From assembly GCA_964345295.1 (NCBI GenBank), contig CAYFQG010000011.1, forward strand, positions 1-41,983: a stretch of DNA of 41,983 nt. The letters run 5' to 3'. The position numbers were made by a program, and so were the translations under genes. The stretch comes from JASBZA01 sp964345295. Its GTDB lineage: Bacteria; Bacillota; Clostridia; Saccharofermentanales; Fastidiosipilaceae. Positions 8,187-16,026 of the stretch are shown here, piece by piece; positions within the stretch are counted from its first letter, which is position 1, and each line of letters opens with the position of its first letter. Under the pieces are notes generated by a model, which was given only the letters and a program-made list of their open reading frames with translations, was not told where the DNA came from and ran no database searches.

Positions 8187-9172
8187 TAGTAATCTCCGAT
8201 CCGACGCACTTCGGTCTCCAAGCGTACACCGAATCTATTATAGATTTCGTCTTGGATAAAATGGATGAGGTCTAAAACATTTTGAGCCGTGGCGCCGCCC
8301 TGATTGACAATAAAGCCCGCATGTTTCAAAGACACCTGGGCACCGCCTATGGCTTTGCCTTTTAATCCGGCATCGGTGATAAGTTTACCGACATAGTGGC
8401 CTTCAGGTCTTTTGAAAACCGAACCGCAACTGGGCATATCCAAAGGCTGGGAATGCTCTCGTCTGGCCGTATAGTCGTTGACGCGGTCTTTTATAATCTG
8501 AGGATCGTCCTCTTCTAAAACATAACAGGTCGACAGGATAATTCTCTCACCCTTCTGAAAGGCTGACATTCTGTAGCCGAAACCCTGGTCGGTCCCTTCC
8601 AGGGCCTTAATTTTCAAATCTTCATCTAAGTAGTAGGTTATTTTTGCTACATCCACTGTAGAGCCCTCGTAGGCTCCGGCATTCATGAAAATAGCTCCGC
8701 CGACCGATCCGGGGATGCCTGTGGCAAACTCCAGTCCGGTCAGGCCCTGTGACGAAGCATAACGCGATGCGTCAATCATGGCAGCACCGGCCTCAGAATA
8801 AAAATAGGCCTTACCCCGATGATTCAGCACGGGTCTTTGGTGAAGATGCTGTAAGTTCCAATGGTAATCGTCTTCTCCGGGGAAGTTTTCCAGAAAACCG
8901 TAGTGTCCGAAGCGCTCTCCCAAACTAATAACCAGGCCTCTGATGCCCTTATCCGCTACCAATACATTAGATCCCTTACCTAAGACCAGGCAGGGCATGT
9001 TTTTTTCTTTGGCCAAAGTCAAAAGGTCTATCAAAGCTTCAACCGAAGAAGGTTCGGCGAAATAATCCGCCGGTCCTCCTATCTTGTAAGTGGTGTGCTT
9101 TGACATAGGCTCTTGTTCTAAAACCTTCAGCTTATGTGTCTGTTCAATTGAAGTCCATAAATGATTTGTCAT
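8186..9172 (-). CDS. murB: UDP-N-acetylenolpyruvoylglucosamine reductase
   Basis: MurB uses NADPH and FAD to convert UDP-GlcNAc-enolpyruvate to UDP-MurNAc in the cytoplasmic steps of peptidoglycan synthesis. The FAD-binding portion includes LGKGSNVLVADKGIRG, and GIPGSVGGAIFMNAGAYEG follows. The catalytic serine is in SCGSVFKRPEGHYVGK, with a C-terminal LETEVRRIG. Two adjacent ATGs exist at 9173-9175 and 9170-9172. The AGGAGG site is only one base from the first and four from the second, so I use the second (328 residues). The gene sits in the hprK-murB-rapZ-whiA operon. Confidence 0.95.
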   Translation of the reverse strand: MTNHLWTSIEQTHKLKVLEQEPMSKHTTYKIGGPADYFAEPSSVEALIDLLTLAKEKNMPCLVLGKGSNVLVADKGIRGLVISLGERFGHYGFLENFPGEDDYHWNLQHLHQRPVLNHRGKAYFYSEAGAAMIDASRYASSQGLTGLEFATGIPGSVGGAIFMNAGAYEGSTVDVAKITYYLDEDLKIKALEGTDQGFGYRMSAFQKGERIILSTCYVLEEDDPQIIKDRVNDYTARREHSQPLDMPSCGSVFKRPEGHYVGKLITDAGLKGKAIGGAQVSLKHAGFIVNQGGATAQNVLDLIHFIQDEIYNRFGVRLETEVRRIGDY

Positions 9173-9180
9173 CATACCTC

Positions 9181-10092
9181 CTAATTGCCGAAAAGGCGCT
9201 TGGTCAGCTCTTCGGCAGCATTGTAACCCATACGGCGCTGGCGGAAGTTAATCGCGGCAACTTCCACAATAATGGCCAAATTTCGGCCCGGCCGTACCGG
9301 TATGGTAATCGAGGGTACGCGTATACCCAAGATGTCGGTAGTTTCTTCATTAATACCCAAGCGCTCATAGGATTTTCGTTCATCCCAAAGTTCCAATTTA
9401 ATAACGAAGTCAATCGACTCCTGTTGCTTGATGGAAGAAACACCGAAAAGTTCTTTAACGTCCAAAATACCCAAACCGCGAATCTCAATCAGGTGGCGGA
9501 TAATCTCCGGAGCCTGGCCTAAAAGAGTCGTATCGGACACCCTTCTCACTTCTACCAGGTCGTCGGCTATGAGGCGATGGCCTCTTTTGACAATTTCCAT
9601 AGCGGTCTCGGACTTGCCGACGCCGCTTTCACCCAGCATCAGAATACCTTCACCGTAAATCTCAACCAAAACGCCGTGCAAGGTGGTTTCCGGTGCCAGT
9701 TCCACATTGAGGTATTTTATAAGAGCACTCATGAAGACCGAGGTGACCTCGGGTGTTCTCAACAAGGGTACGGAATAGCGTCTAGAGCACTCCAGAAGTT
9801 CCACGAAAGGTTCATGCTGGCGAGAAATAACCAAACAAGGAATGCCTCTGGACATCAACTGGTCCAACTTATACATCCTGTCTTCGGCCGTCTGGGCGTC
9901 CAAATAAGCCATCTCCATGTTGCCCAACAGCTGAATACGGTCGGCACCGAAGTGCTCGTAAGATCCGGACAGCTGCAAGCCCGGCCTAGTGACGTCGGCT
10001 ACGGAAATCAAGATATCTTCGGTATTGCCGAAAGAGGTCAATTCTTCCAGATTAAACTCATCAATGATGTTTTTTAAACTAACAGAAGCCAT
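9181..10092 (-). CDS. hprK: HPr kinase/phosphorylase
   Basis: HprK phosphorylates HPr on serine 46 when fructose-1,6-bisphosphate and ATP are high and dephosphorylates it when phosphate is high, which sets CcpA-dependent catabolite repression. The 303 residues comprise an N-terminal domain (~1-130) and a kinase core with Walker A GESGVGKS near 152-159. The family signature IRGLGILDVKELFG lies near 202-215. Both are complete. It is three bases downstream of the unknown 319-residue gene and five to eight bases upstream of murB. Its presence implies a PTS/HPr system elsewhere in the genome. Confidence 0.96.
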   Translation of the reverse strand: MASVSLKNIIDEFNLEELTSFGNTEDILISVADVTRPGLQLSGSYEHFGADRIQLLGNMEMAYLDAQTAEDRMYKLDQLMSRGIPCLVISRQHEPFVELLECSRRYSVPLLRTPEVTSVFMSALIKYLNVELAPETTLHGVLVEIYGEGILMLGESGVGKSETAMEIVKRGHRLIADDLVEVRRVSDTTLLGQAPEIIRHLIEIRGLGILDVKELFGVSSIKQQESIDFVIKLELWDERKSYERLGINEETTDILGIRVPSITIPVRPGRNLAIIVEVAAINFRQRRMGYNAAEELTKRLFGN

Positions 10093-10095
10093 ATC

Positions 10096-11055
10096 CTAAG
10101 CTCCCCCTCCCAGGCCGAATAAGAATTTTAGCCGATCGTCCAGATCTAAATCCTGGCCGAAAGGTCTGGGCAAGTCTTCCGTAGAGCCGCCCAATCTCTT
10201 AATAGCCGAAATAATTTCTAAATAAAGACTCCGATCAATCGTTTCGTGATGGTCTTCTATATAAGATCTTAATAAAGGTATAGCACTTAAGGTGCCTAAG
10301 TCTCCCAAACAAATGGTCACCAGTTGCTTATTTGTAAACTTCCTAAAGGCTAAACGGAACACGGGATAAGCCTTTTGCCTTCCGTCGGGCGACTTCTGGG
10401 CCAAAACCACCATACCTTCCAAAAGTCGGTCCAAGCCTCGATCCGAATTCGGATTTTCTTTGATTTCTCTCTCCAGGATAAGAATAAGATCATCCAGAAG
10501 CTCCGGCGCTAGGGCCTTCACATAAGACGCCATAGCGTCGGAAACTCTTTCATCCGGCTGAGGACCTTGCAAGTACCAATCAATAAGCTCTTCCATAAGG
10601 TCTGCCTTATTAGAGATGGCCAAAAGATGCAAAGCTTGCTGGAGGAAAAAGACCTCTTCCAAGCGGCGTTCATCGCTATCCGATAAGTCGGGTCTTAACT
10701 TTAAGACATCATTTAGGAAAACTTCCTGCTTGGCTTCAGGCAAGGCCGAAAACTTGACTTCAAAAACCTCGGGCAAGGGAAAATCGGATTGCTCCGCCAT
10801 ACCTTTAAAGAAAAGGTAAAAATCGTCTTCGTTTAAAGTCCCTAAATAAGCATCCAAAGAAAGGCCTTGCAAGAATTCCTGGTCCCGGCTCAGCCAATCG
10901 GCCTGAGCTGAAGCGAAATCCTGTTCCAAGCCCCTGGCAAAGTCTCTTTCAGATAAGTTCTCTTCTTGCTTGGCGTTAAGCAGTTGATCAAATATATGTG
11001 AAAAGGCCTCATTCATCGTACAAGCGAAGCCCCTTCCTAAATCATAAGCTGTCAT
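10096..11055 (-). CDS. Uncharacterised alpha-helical protein, first gene of the hprK operon
   Basis: I do not recognise the family. The start is the ATG at 11053-11055 (MTAYDLGRGFACTM), with an AAGGAGG site 6 bases upstream, giving 319 residues. An upstream in-frame ATG at 11079 lacks such a site. The sequence is acidic, almost wholly helical, and cytoplasmic, with no signal peptide or membrane segment. The second half (about 170-300) has paired amphipathic helices such as LLDDLILILEREI and LGTLSAIPLLRSYIEDHH that resemble HEAT/ARM-like repeats, which usually bind protein partners. The tail is rich in glycine. It is three bases upstream of hprK and so is co-transcribed with hprK, murB, rapZ and whiA. 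Function is unknown. Confidence 0.75.
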   Translation of the reverse strand: MTAYDLGRGFACTMNEAFSHIFDQLLNAKQEENLSERDFARGLEQDFASAQADWLSRDQEFLQGLSLDAYLGTLNEDDFYLFFKGMAEQSDFPLPEVFEVKFSALPEAKQEVFLNDVLKLRPDLSDSDERRLEEVFFLQQALHLLAISNKADLMEELIDWYLQGPQPDERVSDAMASYVKALAPELLDDLILILEREIKENPNSDRGLDRLLEGMVVLAQKSPDGRQKAYPVFRLAFRKFTNKQLVTICLGDLGTLSAIPLLRSYIEDHHETIDRSLYLEIISAIKRLGGSTEDLPRPFGQDLDLDDRLKFLFGLGGGA

Positions 11056-11150
11056 CAAATCCTCCTTAGGTTCAGACATAGGCTTATTTTAGCATGAAAA
11101 GTCAAGATAATAGAATATTCACAAAAAGAGCTTCAATTCTTAAAAACAAA

Positions 11151-11167
11151 TATCAAAGATAGTCAAA
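11151..11167 (+). promoter_or_regulatory. CtsR-like operator upstream of hsp20
   Basis: TATCAAA-GAT-AGTCAAA fits the CtsR heptad repeat RGTCAAA-NAN-RGTCAAA with two mismatches, both in the first two bases of the left heptad. A further GTCAAA follows at once (11168-11173). It lies 59-75 bases upstream of the hsp20 ATG, close to a possible -10 (TATAGT at 11177-11182). CtsR represses clp and some small heat-shock genes in Bacillota. No ctsR gene is in the window, so this is inference from the motif. No CIRCE element is visible. Confidence 0.5.
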
Positions 11168-11225
11168 GTCAAACCATATAGTAGTAAGCGTAAAGAGAAC
11201 AAGAACAGCGAGGAGGTTTTGACAT

Positions 11226-11660
11226 ATGTTCGGTTTAGTTCCTTTTGATTTTGACGGTATGATGCGTTCCATGGATAAGCTCTTCCGTGATTACAGCATG
11301 CAGGACATGCGCATGGACGTAGAAGATTTGGGTGACAAGTATGAGATGACCGTTGAGCTGCCCGGCATGAAAAAAGAGGATATTTCACTGCGCGTAAAGG
11401 ATAATATCCTTACTATAAAAGCTTCTCATGCCAGTGCGTCACAAAACAGTCCCGATGAGGAAAGCCGGGAGACGGCTTTGACCGATCGAAACTTTATCCA
11501 CCAAGAAAGATCTTACAGATCCATGGAAAGAAGTTTCAATGTAGAAGGGGTCCTGGTAGACCAAATCCGTGCCAGATATGAAGATGGTCTGTTAATTGTG
11601 GACCTGCCTAAGGAAAATCCTACAGCACAGGATAATACTTATGAGGTCAACATCGATTAA
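11226..11660 (+). CDS. Small heat-shock protein, Hsp20/alpha-crystallin family
   Basis: An ATP-independent holdase chaperone of 144 residues. A short N-terminal arm (MFGLVPFDFDGMMRSMDKLF) is followed by an alpha-crystallin domain from about residue 28. This contains YEMTVELPGMKKEDISL and the conserved YEDGLLIVDLPK near the end. The ATG has a GAGGAGG site. It is a single-gene unit: a CtsR-like operator lies upstream and a hairpin terminator downstream, and both neighbours are transcribed away or converge. It is probably heat or stress induced. Confidence 0.93.
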   Translation: MFGLVPFDFDGMMRSMDKLFRDYSMQDMRMDVEDLGDKYEMTVELPGMKKEDISLRVKDNILTIKASHASASQNSPDEESRETALTDRNFIHQERSYRSMERSFNVEGVLVDQIRARYEDGLLIVDLPKENPTAQDNTYEVNID

Positions 11661-11668
11661 CAAGAAAA

Positions 11669-11706
11669 AGGGGAAGAGACTTAAGCAGCTCCTCCCCTCT
11701 TTTTTT
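11669..11706 (+). terminator. Rho-independent terminator after hsp20
   Basis: AGGGGAAGAG (11669-11678) pairs with CTCCTCCCCT (11689-11698) with one mismatch and a 10-base loop, followed by a run of T at 11700-11706. It ends hsp20. The A run on the left (11664-11668) makes it a possible bidirectional terminator for the convergent gene ending at 11710. Confidence 0.85.
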
Positions 11707-11709
11707 GTC

Positions 11710-12879
11710 TTAATTTAATTTAATCTTAAGATCGTTTTCTTTAATCCATCCGATTTTACGTAAAATAACAGAAAACAAATAAGATAAGATAGCCGGCAAA
11801 ACAATACAGACCAGAATCAAACCCAGCCACTCCTTGGGCCCCGGAGCTAAAAGTGTCGCACCGTATTCCAAGGCTTTTTCCGAAGGTGCGAACCATCCGG
11901 TTACCTGACCGATAGGACCGACTAAGCCGGAGGTCCCCATGCCGGATGCAATGGCAGGACCGTTCATCTGAAGTTTAAACACAACCGTAGCGATAGGTCC
12001 GGTAATGGCTGCGGCCAAAGTCGGCGGAATTAGAATGCGAGGATTTCGCATGATATTAGGCATCTGTAACATAGATGTACCCAAGCCTTGGGCCAAGAGG
12101 CCGCCCAAACCGTTTTCCTTATAAGAAATAACGGCAAAGCCCACCATCTGGGCACAACAACCGGCCAAGCCCGCACCGCCGGCCAAGCCTACCAAGCCGA
12201 AGGAAGCCGCGATAGCCGCCGAGCTTATGGGCAAGGTCAAAAGAAGTCCCATGATGACCGAAACCAGGATACCCATTAAGAGCGGTTGCTGGTCGGTGAG
12301 ACTCATGACGAAGCTGCCGATGAGATTGGCAAAATTTCCTAACCAAGGCGCTATGCCTAAGGCCAATCCTCCGCCCGAAACCAGGGTCACGAAAGGCGTC
12401 AGGATAATATCAACCGCCGTGGTCTTGGATACCAGTTTACCCAGCTCACAGGCCGGCACCGCAATAAAGAATACGGCCAAAGGTCCGCCTGCTCCCCCCA
12501 GGGTGTTGGCGGCCATGCCTACACCCGCCAAGGAAAACAGAACCAAAGGCGGTGCTTCCAAAGCATAACCGATAGCAATAGCCATAGCCGCACCGGCTGC
12601 CTGACTGCCGAATGATCCTATCTTCTGCAAACCGTCATGCCAAGCCGACCCGTCCGGGAAAATCATGGCCAAGGTATTGATAATAGTACCTATTAATAAT
12701 GAAGCAAAAAGGCCCAGCGCCATGGCGCCTAGGGCGTCAATCATGTAACGTTTAAAAGAAATAATAATATTTTGTTTGGCTAAAAAAGCTTTGAAACCGG
12801 TCTTTTGGTCCGCTTGGTGGACCAGGTTATCTTGTAAATAAGGTTTTTGTGGCGTTTTCTTATTTTTCTTCTCTTGCAT
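11710..12879 (-). CDS. PTS_EIIC_2-family (PfoR-like) membrane protein
   Basis: A 389-residue polytopic membrane protein resembling the PF13303 family, annotated as PTS IIC-like or PfoR-like. After a hydrophilic N-terminus of about 40 residues there are roughly nine hydrophobic segments with many Gly/Ala, including GAAMAIAIGYALEAPPLVLFS and MNGPAIASGMGTSGLVGPIGQ. The latter, with an NGP motif, is typical of the family. No IIA or IIB domain is fused or encoded nearby, so sugar transport is uncertain. The gene follows the pyrophosphatase by 18 bases in the same operon and has a weak ribosome binding site. Confidence 0.8.
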   Translation of the reverse strand: MQEKKNKKTPQKPYLQDNLVHQADQKTGFKAFLAKQNIIISFKRYMIDALGAMALGLFASLLIGTIINTLAMIFPDGSAWHDGLQKIGSFGSQAAGAAMAIAIGYALEAPPLVLFSLAGVGMAANTLGGAGGPLAVFFIAVPACELGKLVSKTTAVDIILTPFVTLVSGGGLALGIAPWLGNFANLIGSFVMSLTDQQPLLMGILVSVIMGLLLTLPISSAAIAASFGLVGLAGGAGLAGCCAQMVGFAVISYKENGLGGLLAQGLGTSMLQMPNIMRNPRILIPPTLAAAITGPIATVVFKLQMNGPAIASGMGTSGLVGPIGQVTGWFAPSEKALEYGATLLAPGPKEWLGLILVCIVLPAILSYLFSVILRKIGWIKENDLKIKLN

Positions 12880-12897
12880 AATATCTTTTGCCGGCTT

Positions 12898-14565
12898 TTA
12901 AGCGCGGTAGAATCCTCCTTCTCGCAGATATAAAAATATTTTGGGTACAACTTGATTTTTTCTCGAGACCACTCCGGGCTGGAATGTGTGTGACTCACCT
13001 TCCCTGTTCGGGAAGACCTCACTAACAATCTCCTTGCCGGGACCGGCTGCATAGAAAATCGAGCCGTTGTCTCGGGCCGTAGTAAACATCATGATCCAAA
13101 GATAGGCATCCTTGTCTTTGGCCTTCTGTTCCATAAACTCTTCTAAGGCATTTTGGATACCTTCGGTTTCATTCAGTCGATAGAGGTTACGCTGCGAGAT
13201 GATAATCTTGCGGTCCTGAACCATATATTCTTTGACATCGCCTTCCAGCAAAGACGGCAGATCGTCCAGAAAGTTTTGTGACGACGCCTTGAAGATGGAT
13301 TCGGCCAATTCTTCGATGTTAATACCGGTGAAGTCTGACCAATGTTTGGCCATGGCACGGTCCTGGTCAGTCGTGGTAGGCGACTTAAAGTTCAGCGTAT
13401 CGGCGATGATGGCGGCTAAAAGAAGGCCCGCTACATCCGGATCCGGCTGGACATTGTTTTCCAAGAACATTTTAGAAACAATGGTTGCCGTTGCGCCCAA
13501 AGGCTCATTTCTAAAAGCAATAGGCCTGTCGGATGTAAGGTCTCCGATGCGGTGGTGGTCAATAATCTCTAAGACTTCGGCCAACTCAATATGGGGAACC
13601 GATTGCTTGGCCTCGTTGTGGTCTACTAAAACAAAACGTCTCTTAGGGGCATTCAGTAAGCGATAGCGCGACGTCATGCCCATAACACGGTTTTCGGCAT
13701 CCACGATAGGATAGGCGCGGTGCCTGGACCGCATCATCTTCTCCCTGGCATCATCGACAAATTCGGCTTCGGAGAAAACAATTAAATCTTTGGCCATAAT
13801 ACTCTTAACCGGGATAGCATAATAAATATAACGTGAAGTATTCATAGCTCCGTGGCCCGACAATATAATCGAACACTTGGCTTTTTTGGCCGCTTCCATA
13901 ACCATGGGCGCCACCTGCTTGGTCCAGACTAATACCAGGACCGAAGCCCCCTTCTCGATGGCCCTAAGCTGGCTTTGCGTATCATTGCCTAAAACAACGA
14001 TGCGCTTGTCCAATTCGTAGTAATTCAGATGGTTAGCCGATAAGGCAATAATGCTGACCTTACCGTTATGGTCGGACTCGTCTGGTGCATAAAGTAGGGT
14101 ACCGTCAATAGACTTGGCTATATTCTCAACGGACGTTTTCGCCAGCAAATCGATGGCTTTGGCCGTATCACCCCAAATGACCTGACCTATAGAAGAATTC
14201 GTAACCAGGCCTAAAAGATGGCTTCTCTCATCCTGGACCGTAAAAACCTTATGGTCGCCGTCAAAACGTTCAATAACATCTCTTAAGATGGCGTTCTCGC
14301 TGACCTTATTGGCATCGTCCATGATGCTCTCGTCTAATTGCGACCTGGCATCTTGAATGAAAAGCGGTTCTGCCTGATTAAAGCGTTCCAGGATAAAACG
14401 ACTCTCGGTCGTAAGATCTCCCAATCGACAAGGGACCACATTGTGGCCTTGTTTCTGTCTCAAATGCGCATAGGCAATAGCGGAAACAATACTGTCTGTA
14501 TCCGGATGGCGATGGCCCGTGACGTAAATAATGCCGCCTCCGCCGTCTTGTGAAAAATAACTCAT
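12898..14565 (-). CDS. ppaC: Family II inorganic pyrophosphatase with CBS and DRTGG regulatory insert
   Basis: This Mn/Co-dependent DHH-family enzyme hydrolyses cytosolic pyrophosphate. The catalytic DHH part begins VTGHRHPDTDSI near residues 15-26, with metal-binding motifs VLVDHNE and EIIDHHR further on, then a DHHA2 domain ending near 555. Between the two halves of the DHH domain is an insert of roughly 240 residues. It holds two CBS-like segments (IMDDANKVSENAILRDVI and SIMAKDLIVFSEAEFVDDA) around a DRTGG domain. In characterised clostridial CBS-PPases the insert binds AMP/ADP (inhibitory) or ATP and diadenosine polyphosphates (activating). Length 555 is typical. It follows a nitroreductase gene by 13 bases. 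Confidence 0.93.
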   Translation of the reverse strand: MSYFSQDGGGGIIYVTGHRHPDTDSIVSAIAYAHLRQKQGHNVVPCRLGDLTTESRFILERFNQAEPLFIQDARSQLDESIMDDANKVSENAILRDVIERFDGDHKVFTVQDERSHLLGLVTNSSIGQVIWGDTAKAIDLLAKTSVENIAKSIDGTLLYAPDESDHNGKVSIIALSANHLNYYELDKRIVVLGNDTQSQLRAIEKGASVLVLVWTKQVAPMVMEAAKKAKCSIILSGHGAMNTSRYIYYAIPVKSIMAKDLIVFSEAEFVDDAREKMMRSRHRAYPIVDAENRVMGMTSRYRLLNAPKRRFVLVDHNEAKQSVPHIELAEVLEIIDHHRIGDLTSDRPIAFRNEPLGATATIVSKMFLENNVQPDPDVAGLLLAAIIADTLNFKSPTTTDQDRAMAKHWSDFTGINIEELAESIFKASSQNFLDDLPSLLEGDVKEYMVQDRKIIISQRNLYRLNETEGIQNALEEFMEQKAKDKDAYLWIMMFTTARDNGSIFYAAGPGKEIVSEVFPNREGESHTFQPGVVSRKNQVVPKIFLYLREGGFYRA

Positions 14566-14578
14566 AGCTTCTCCAATA

Positions 14579-15106
14579 CTAGTCTAAAAAAGTAGTCTCC
14601 ATCCGGTGTGCCTCGTCTCTAAGATCGAAGCTTTCTTCGGTCTTACCTAGGGCAAGGCCTCCCAGGACCTGATGACCTTCGGGTAAATCCAAGAGGTCAA
14701 AAAGCTCGGGTTTAGACAAGGCTCTGCGAAAGACTCCGTAAATGACACAAGACCCTAAGCCCAAAGCTGTGGCGGCCAAAGACATATTCTCTAAGACAAA
14801 CCCTCCGTTGGCATATTCCATATTAAGGGGTTCGGGTCCCGAGGGTTTTATCGATACAACTATTACTTGAGGGGCTCCCAAAAACGGATGCGCCTCTCTT
14901 CCCTGCAAGTCTGATTGGTGTTTTTCAAAAGCATCTAAGACAGCAGGGTCACTGACGACCGTGATATGCATATCTTCATATCTTCCCATAGCAATAGGGG
15001 CCTGCATGCCGAAGTGGAGGATTTTCTGTAAATCATCCGGGTCGGCTAAATCTCCGCTGTAAGATCTAACGGATTTACGCCTCTGCATGGCTTCAAAAAC
15101 GTCCAT
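14579..15106 (-). CDS. Nitroreductase-family FMN oxidoreductase
   Basis: A 175-residue flavoprotein of the nitroreductase fold. The N-terminal FMN-phosphate-binding segment QRRKSVRSYSGD is at residues 8-19. The family's C-terminal half includes LAATALGLGSCVIYGVF and LGGLALGKTEE. The electron acceptor is unknown. The ATG has an AAGGAGG site. It is the first gene of a three-gene unit with the pyrophosphatase and the PTS_EIIC_2-type protein. Length is at the short end for the family, but the core motifs are complete. Confidence 0.88.
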   Translation of the reverse strand: MDVFEAMQRRKSVRSYSGDLADPDDLQKILHFGMQAPIAMGRYEDMHITVVSDPAVLDAFEKHQSDLQGREAHPFLGAPQVIVVSIKPSGPEPLNMEYANGGFVLENMSLAATALGLGSCVIYGVFRRALSKPELFDLLDLPEGHQVLGGLALGKTEESFDLRDEAHRMETTFLD

Positions 15107-15164
15107 TTAGCTTCCTCCTTTTTACTTGCTACTAAAATAGCATATTTCCATCCTTGAGGACACA

Positions 15165-15193
15165 TTTACAGGCAAGAGCCGGGACTATAAAAT
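15165..15193 (+). promoter_or_regulatory. Possible promoter for the ABC exporter operon
   Basis: TTTACA (15165-15170) and TAAAAT (15188-15193) are 17 bases apart, about 65 bases upstream of the first ABC gene. A short inverted repeat, GGTCC (15225-15229 region) and GGACC, lies just before the ribosome binding site and could fold in the leader. It is inferred from the motifs only. Confidence 0.45.
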
Positions 15194-15258
15194 GAGAACC
15201 GTATTTGTGAAAATTTGATTCATAGGTCCTTTCTAGGGACCGGTAAGGAGACCGTTAC

Positions 15259-16026
15259 ATGATGCGACTACATATCGAGAATATCCACAAGGCCTTCGAT
15301 GATAAAAAAGTCTTGACCGGGGCTTCCGCTGTTATAGACCAGGGCAAAATATCCGGATTAATCGGACGAAACGGAGCCGGTAAGACAACACTATTTAATA
15401 TCCTCTATGGCGACATCCCCCAAGACCAGGGCCACTTATTTTTAGAAATCGACGGAACCAAGCGCCCGCTTAAGGCGGAAGACGTTGGTCTTCTTTTTTC
15501 CAACCCTCTGGTCCCCGAATTTATGACCGGCTATGAATGCGTCAAACTCTTTTTAGATATTCATAATCTGCCGTCTGACGAAGCGTCCATAAGACAAGCC
15601 TTTGAGCTGGTCAGCTTAGACCGAGAAGATTGGGACCGCCTGATTCGCGATTACTCCCACGGTATGAAGAACAAAATTATGATGCTCATGGTCTTTTTGG
15701 CCAAACCGCCGGTCATCCTGTTAGATGAACCCTTGACCAGCTTAGATATTGTTTTGGCCGCTCAAATTAAGGACTTCTTAAGATCTTACAAGCAAGACCA
15801 TATCATCATCATGAGTACTCACATCCTGGATTTGGCCAAAAGCCTCTGTGACGATATTATCCTCTTAAGAAAAGGCGTACTTCAGGCCCTGCCGGACGAG
15901 AAGTTTAAAGACCCTGATTTCGAGCGCTACCTGGTAGACCTCTTGACGGATGAGAGCGACGAAGCCCAATTAGCCCAAGAAGAGGCTCAGGCATTAGAAA
16001 CTCCGGAGGCATGGCACCATGACTAA
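15259..16026 (+). CDS. ABC transporter ATP-binding protein
   Basis: The 255-residue ATPase powers the membrane protein encoded next to it. Walker A GRNGAGKTT is at residues 36-44, the Q-loop region near 80, the signature YSHGMKNKI near 133-141 and Walker B VILLDEP near 152-158. The switch histidine is in MSTHILDLA near 188. The signature serine-glycine is replaced by SHG, as in many exporter ATPases. Two ATGs (15259 and 15262) are adjacent, with AAGGAG upstream. The last 8 bases overlap the permease gene. The substrate is unknown. Confidence 0.92.
   Translation: MMRLHIENIHKAFDDKKVLTGASAVIDQGKISGLIGRNGAGKTTLFNILYGDIPQDQGHLFLEIDGTKRPLKAEDVGLLFSNPLVPEFMTGYECVKLFLDIHNLPSDEASIRQAFELVSLDREDWDRLIRDYSHGMKNKIMMLMVFLAKPPVILLDEPLTSLDIVLAAQIKDFLRSYKQDHIIIMSTHILDLAKSLCDDIILLRKGVLQALPDEKFKDPDFERYLVDLLTDESDEAQLAQEEAQALETPEAWHHD

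Noticed and set aside
15225..15245. Riboswitch or attenuator before the ABC exporter
   Set aside because: Only a 5-bp inverted repeat (GGTCC/GGACC) is present; this is too small to claim a regulatory structure.
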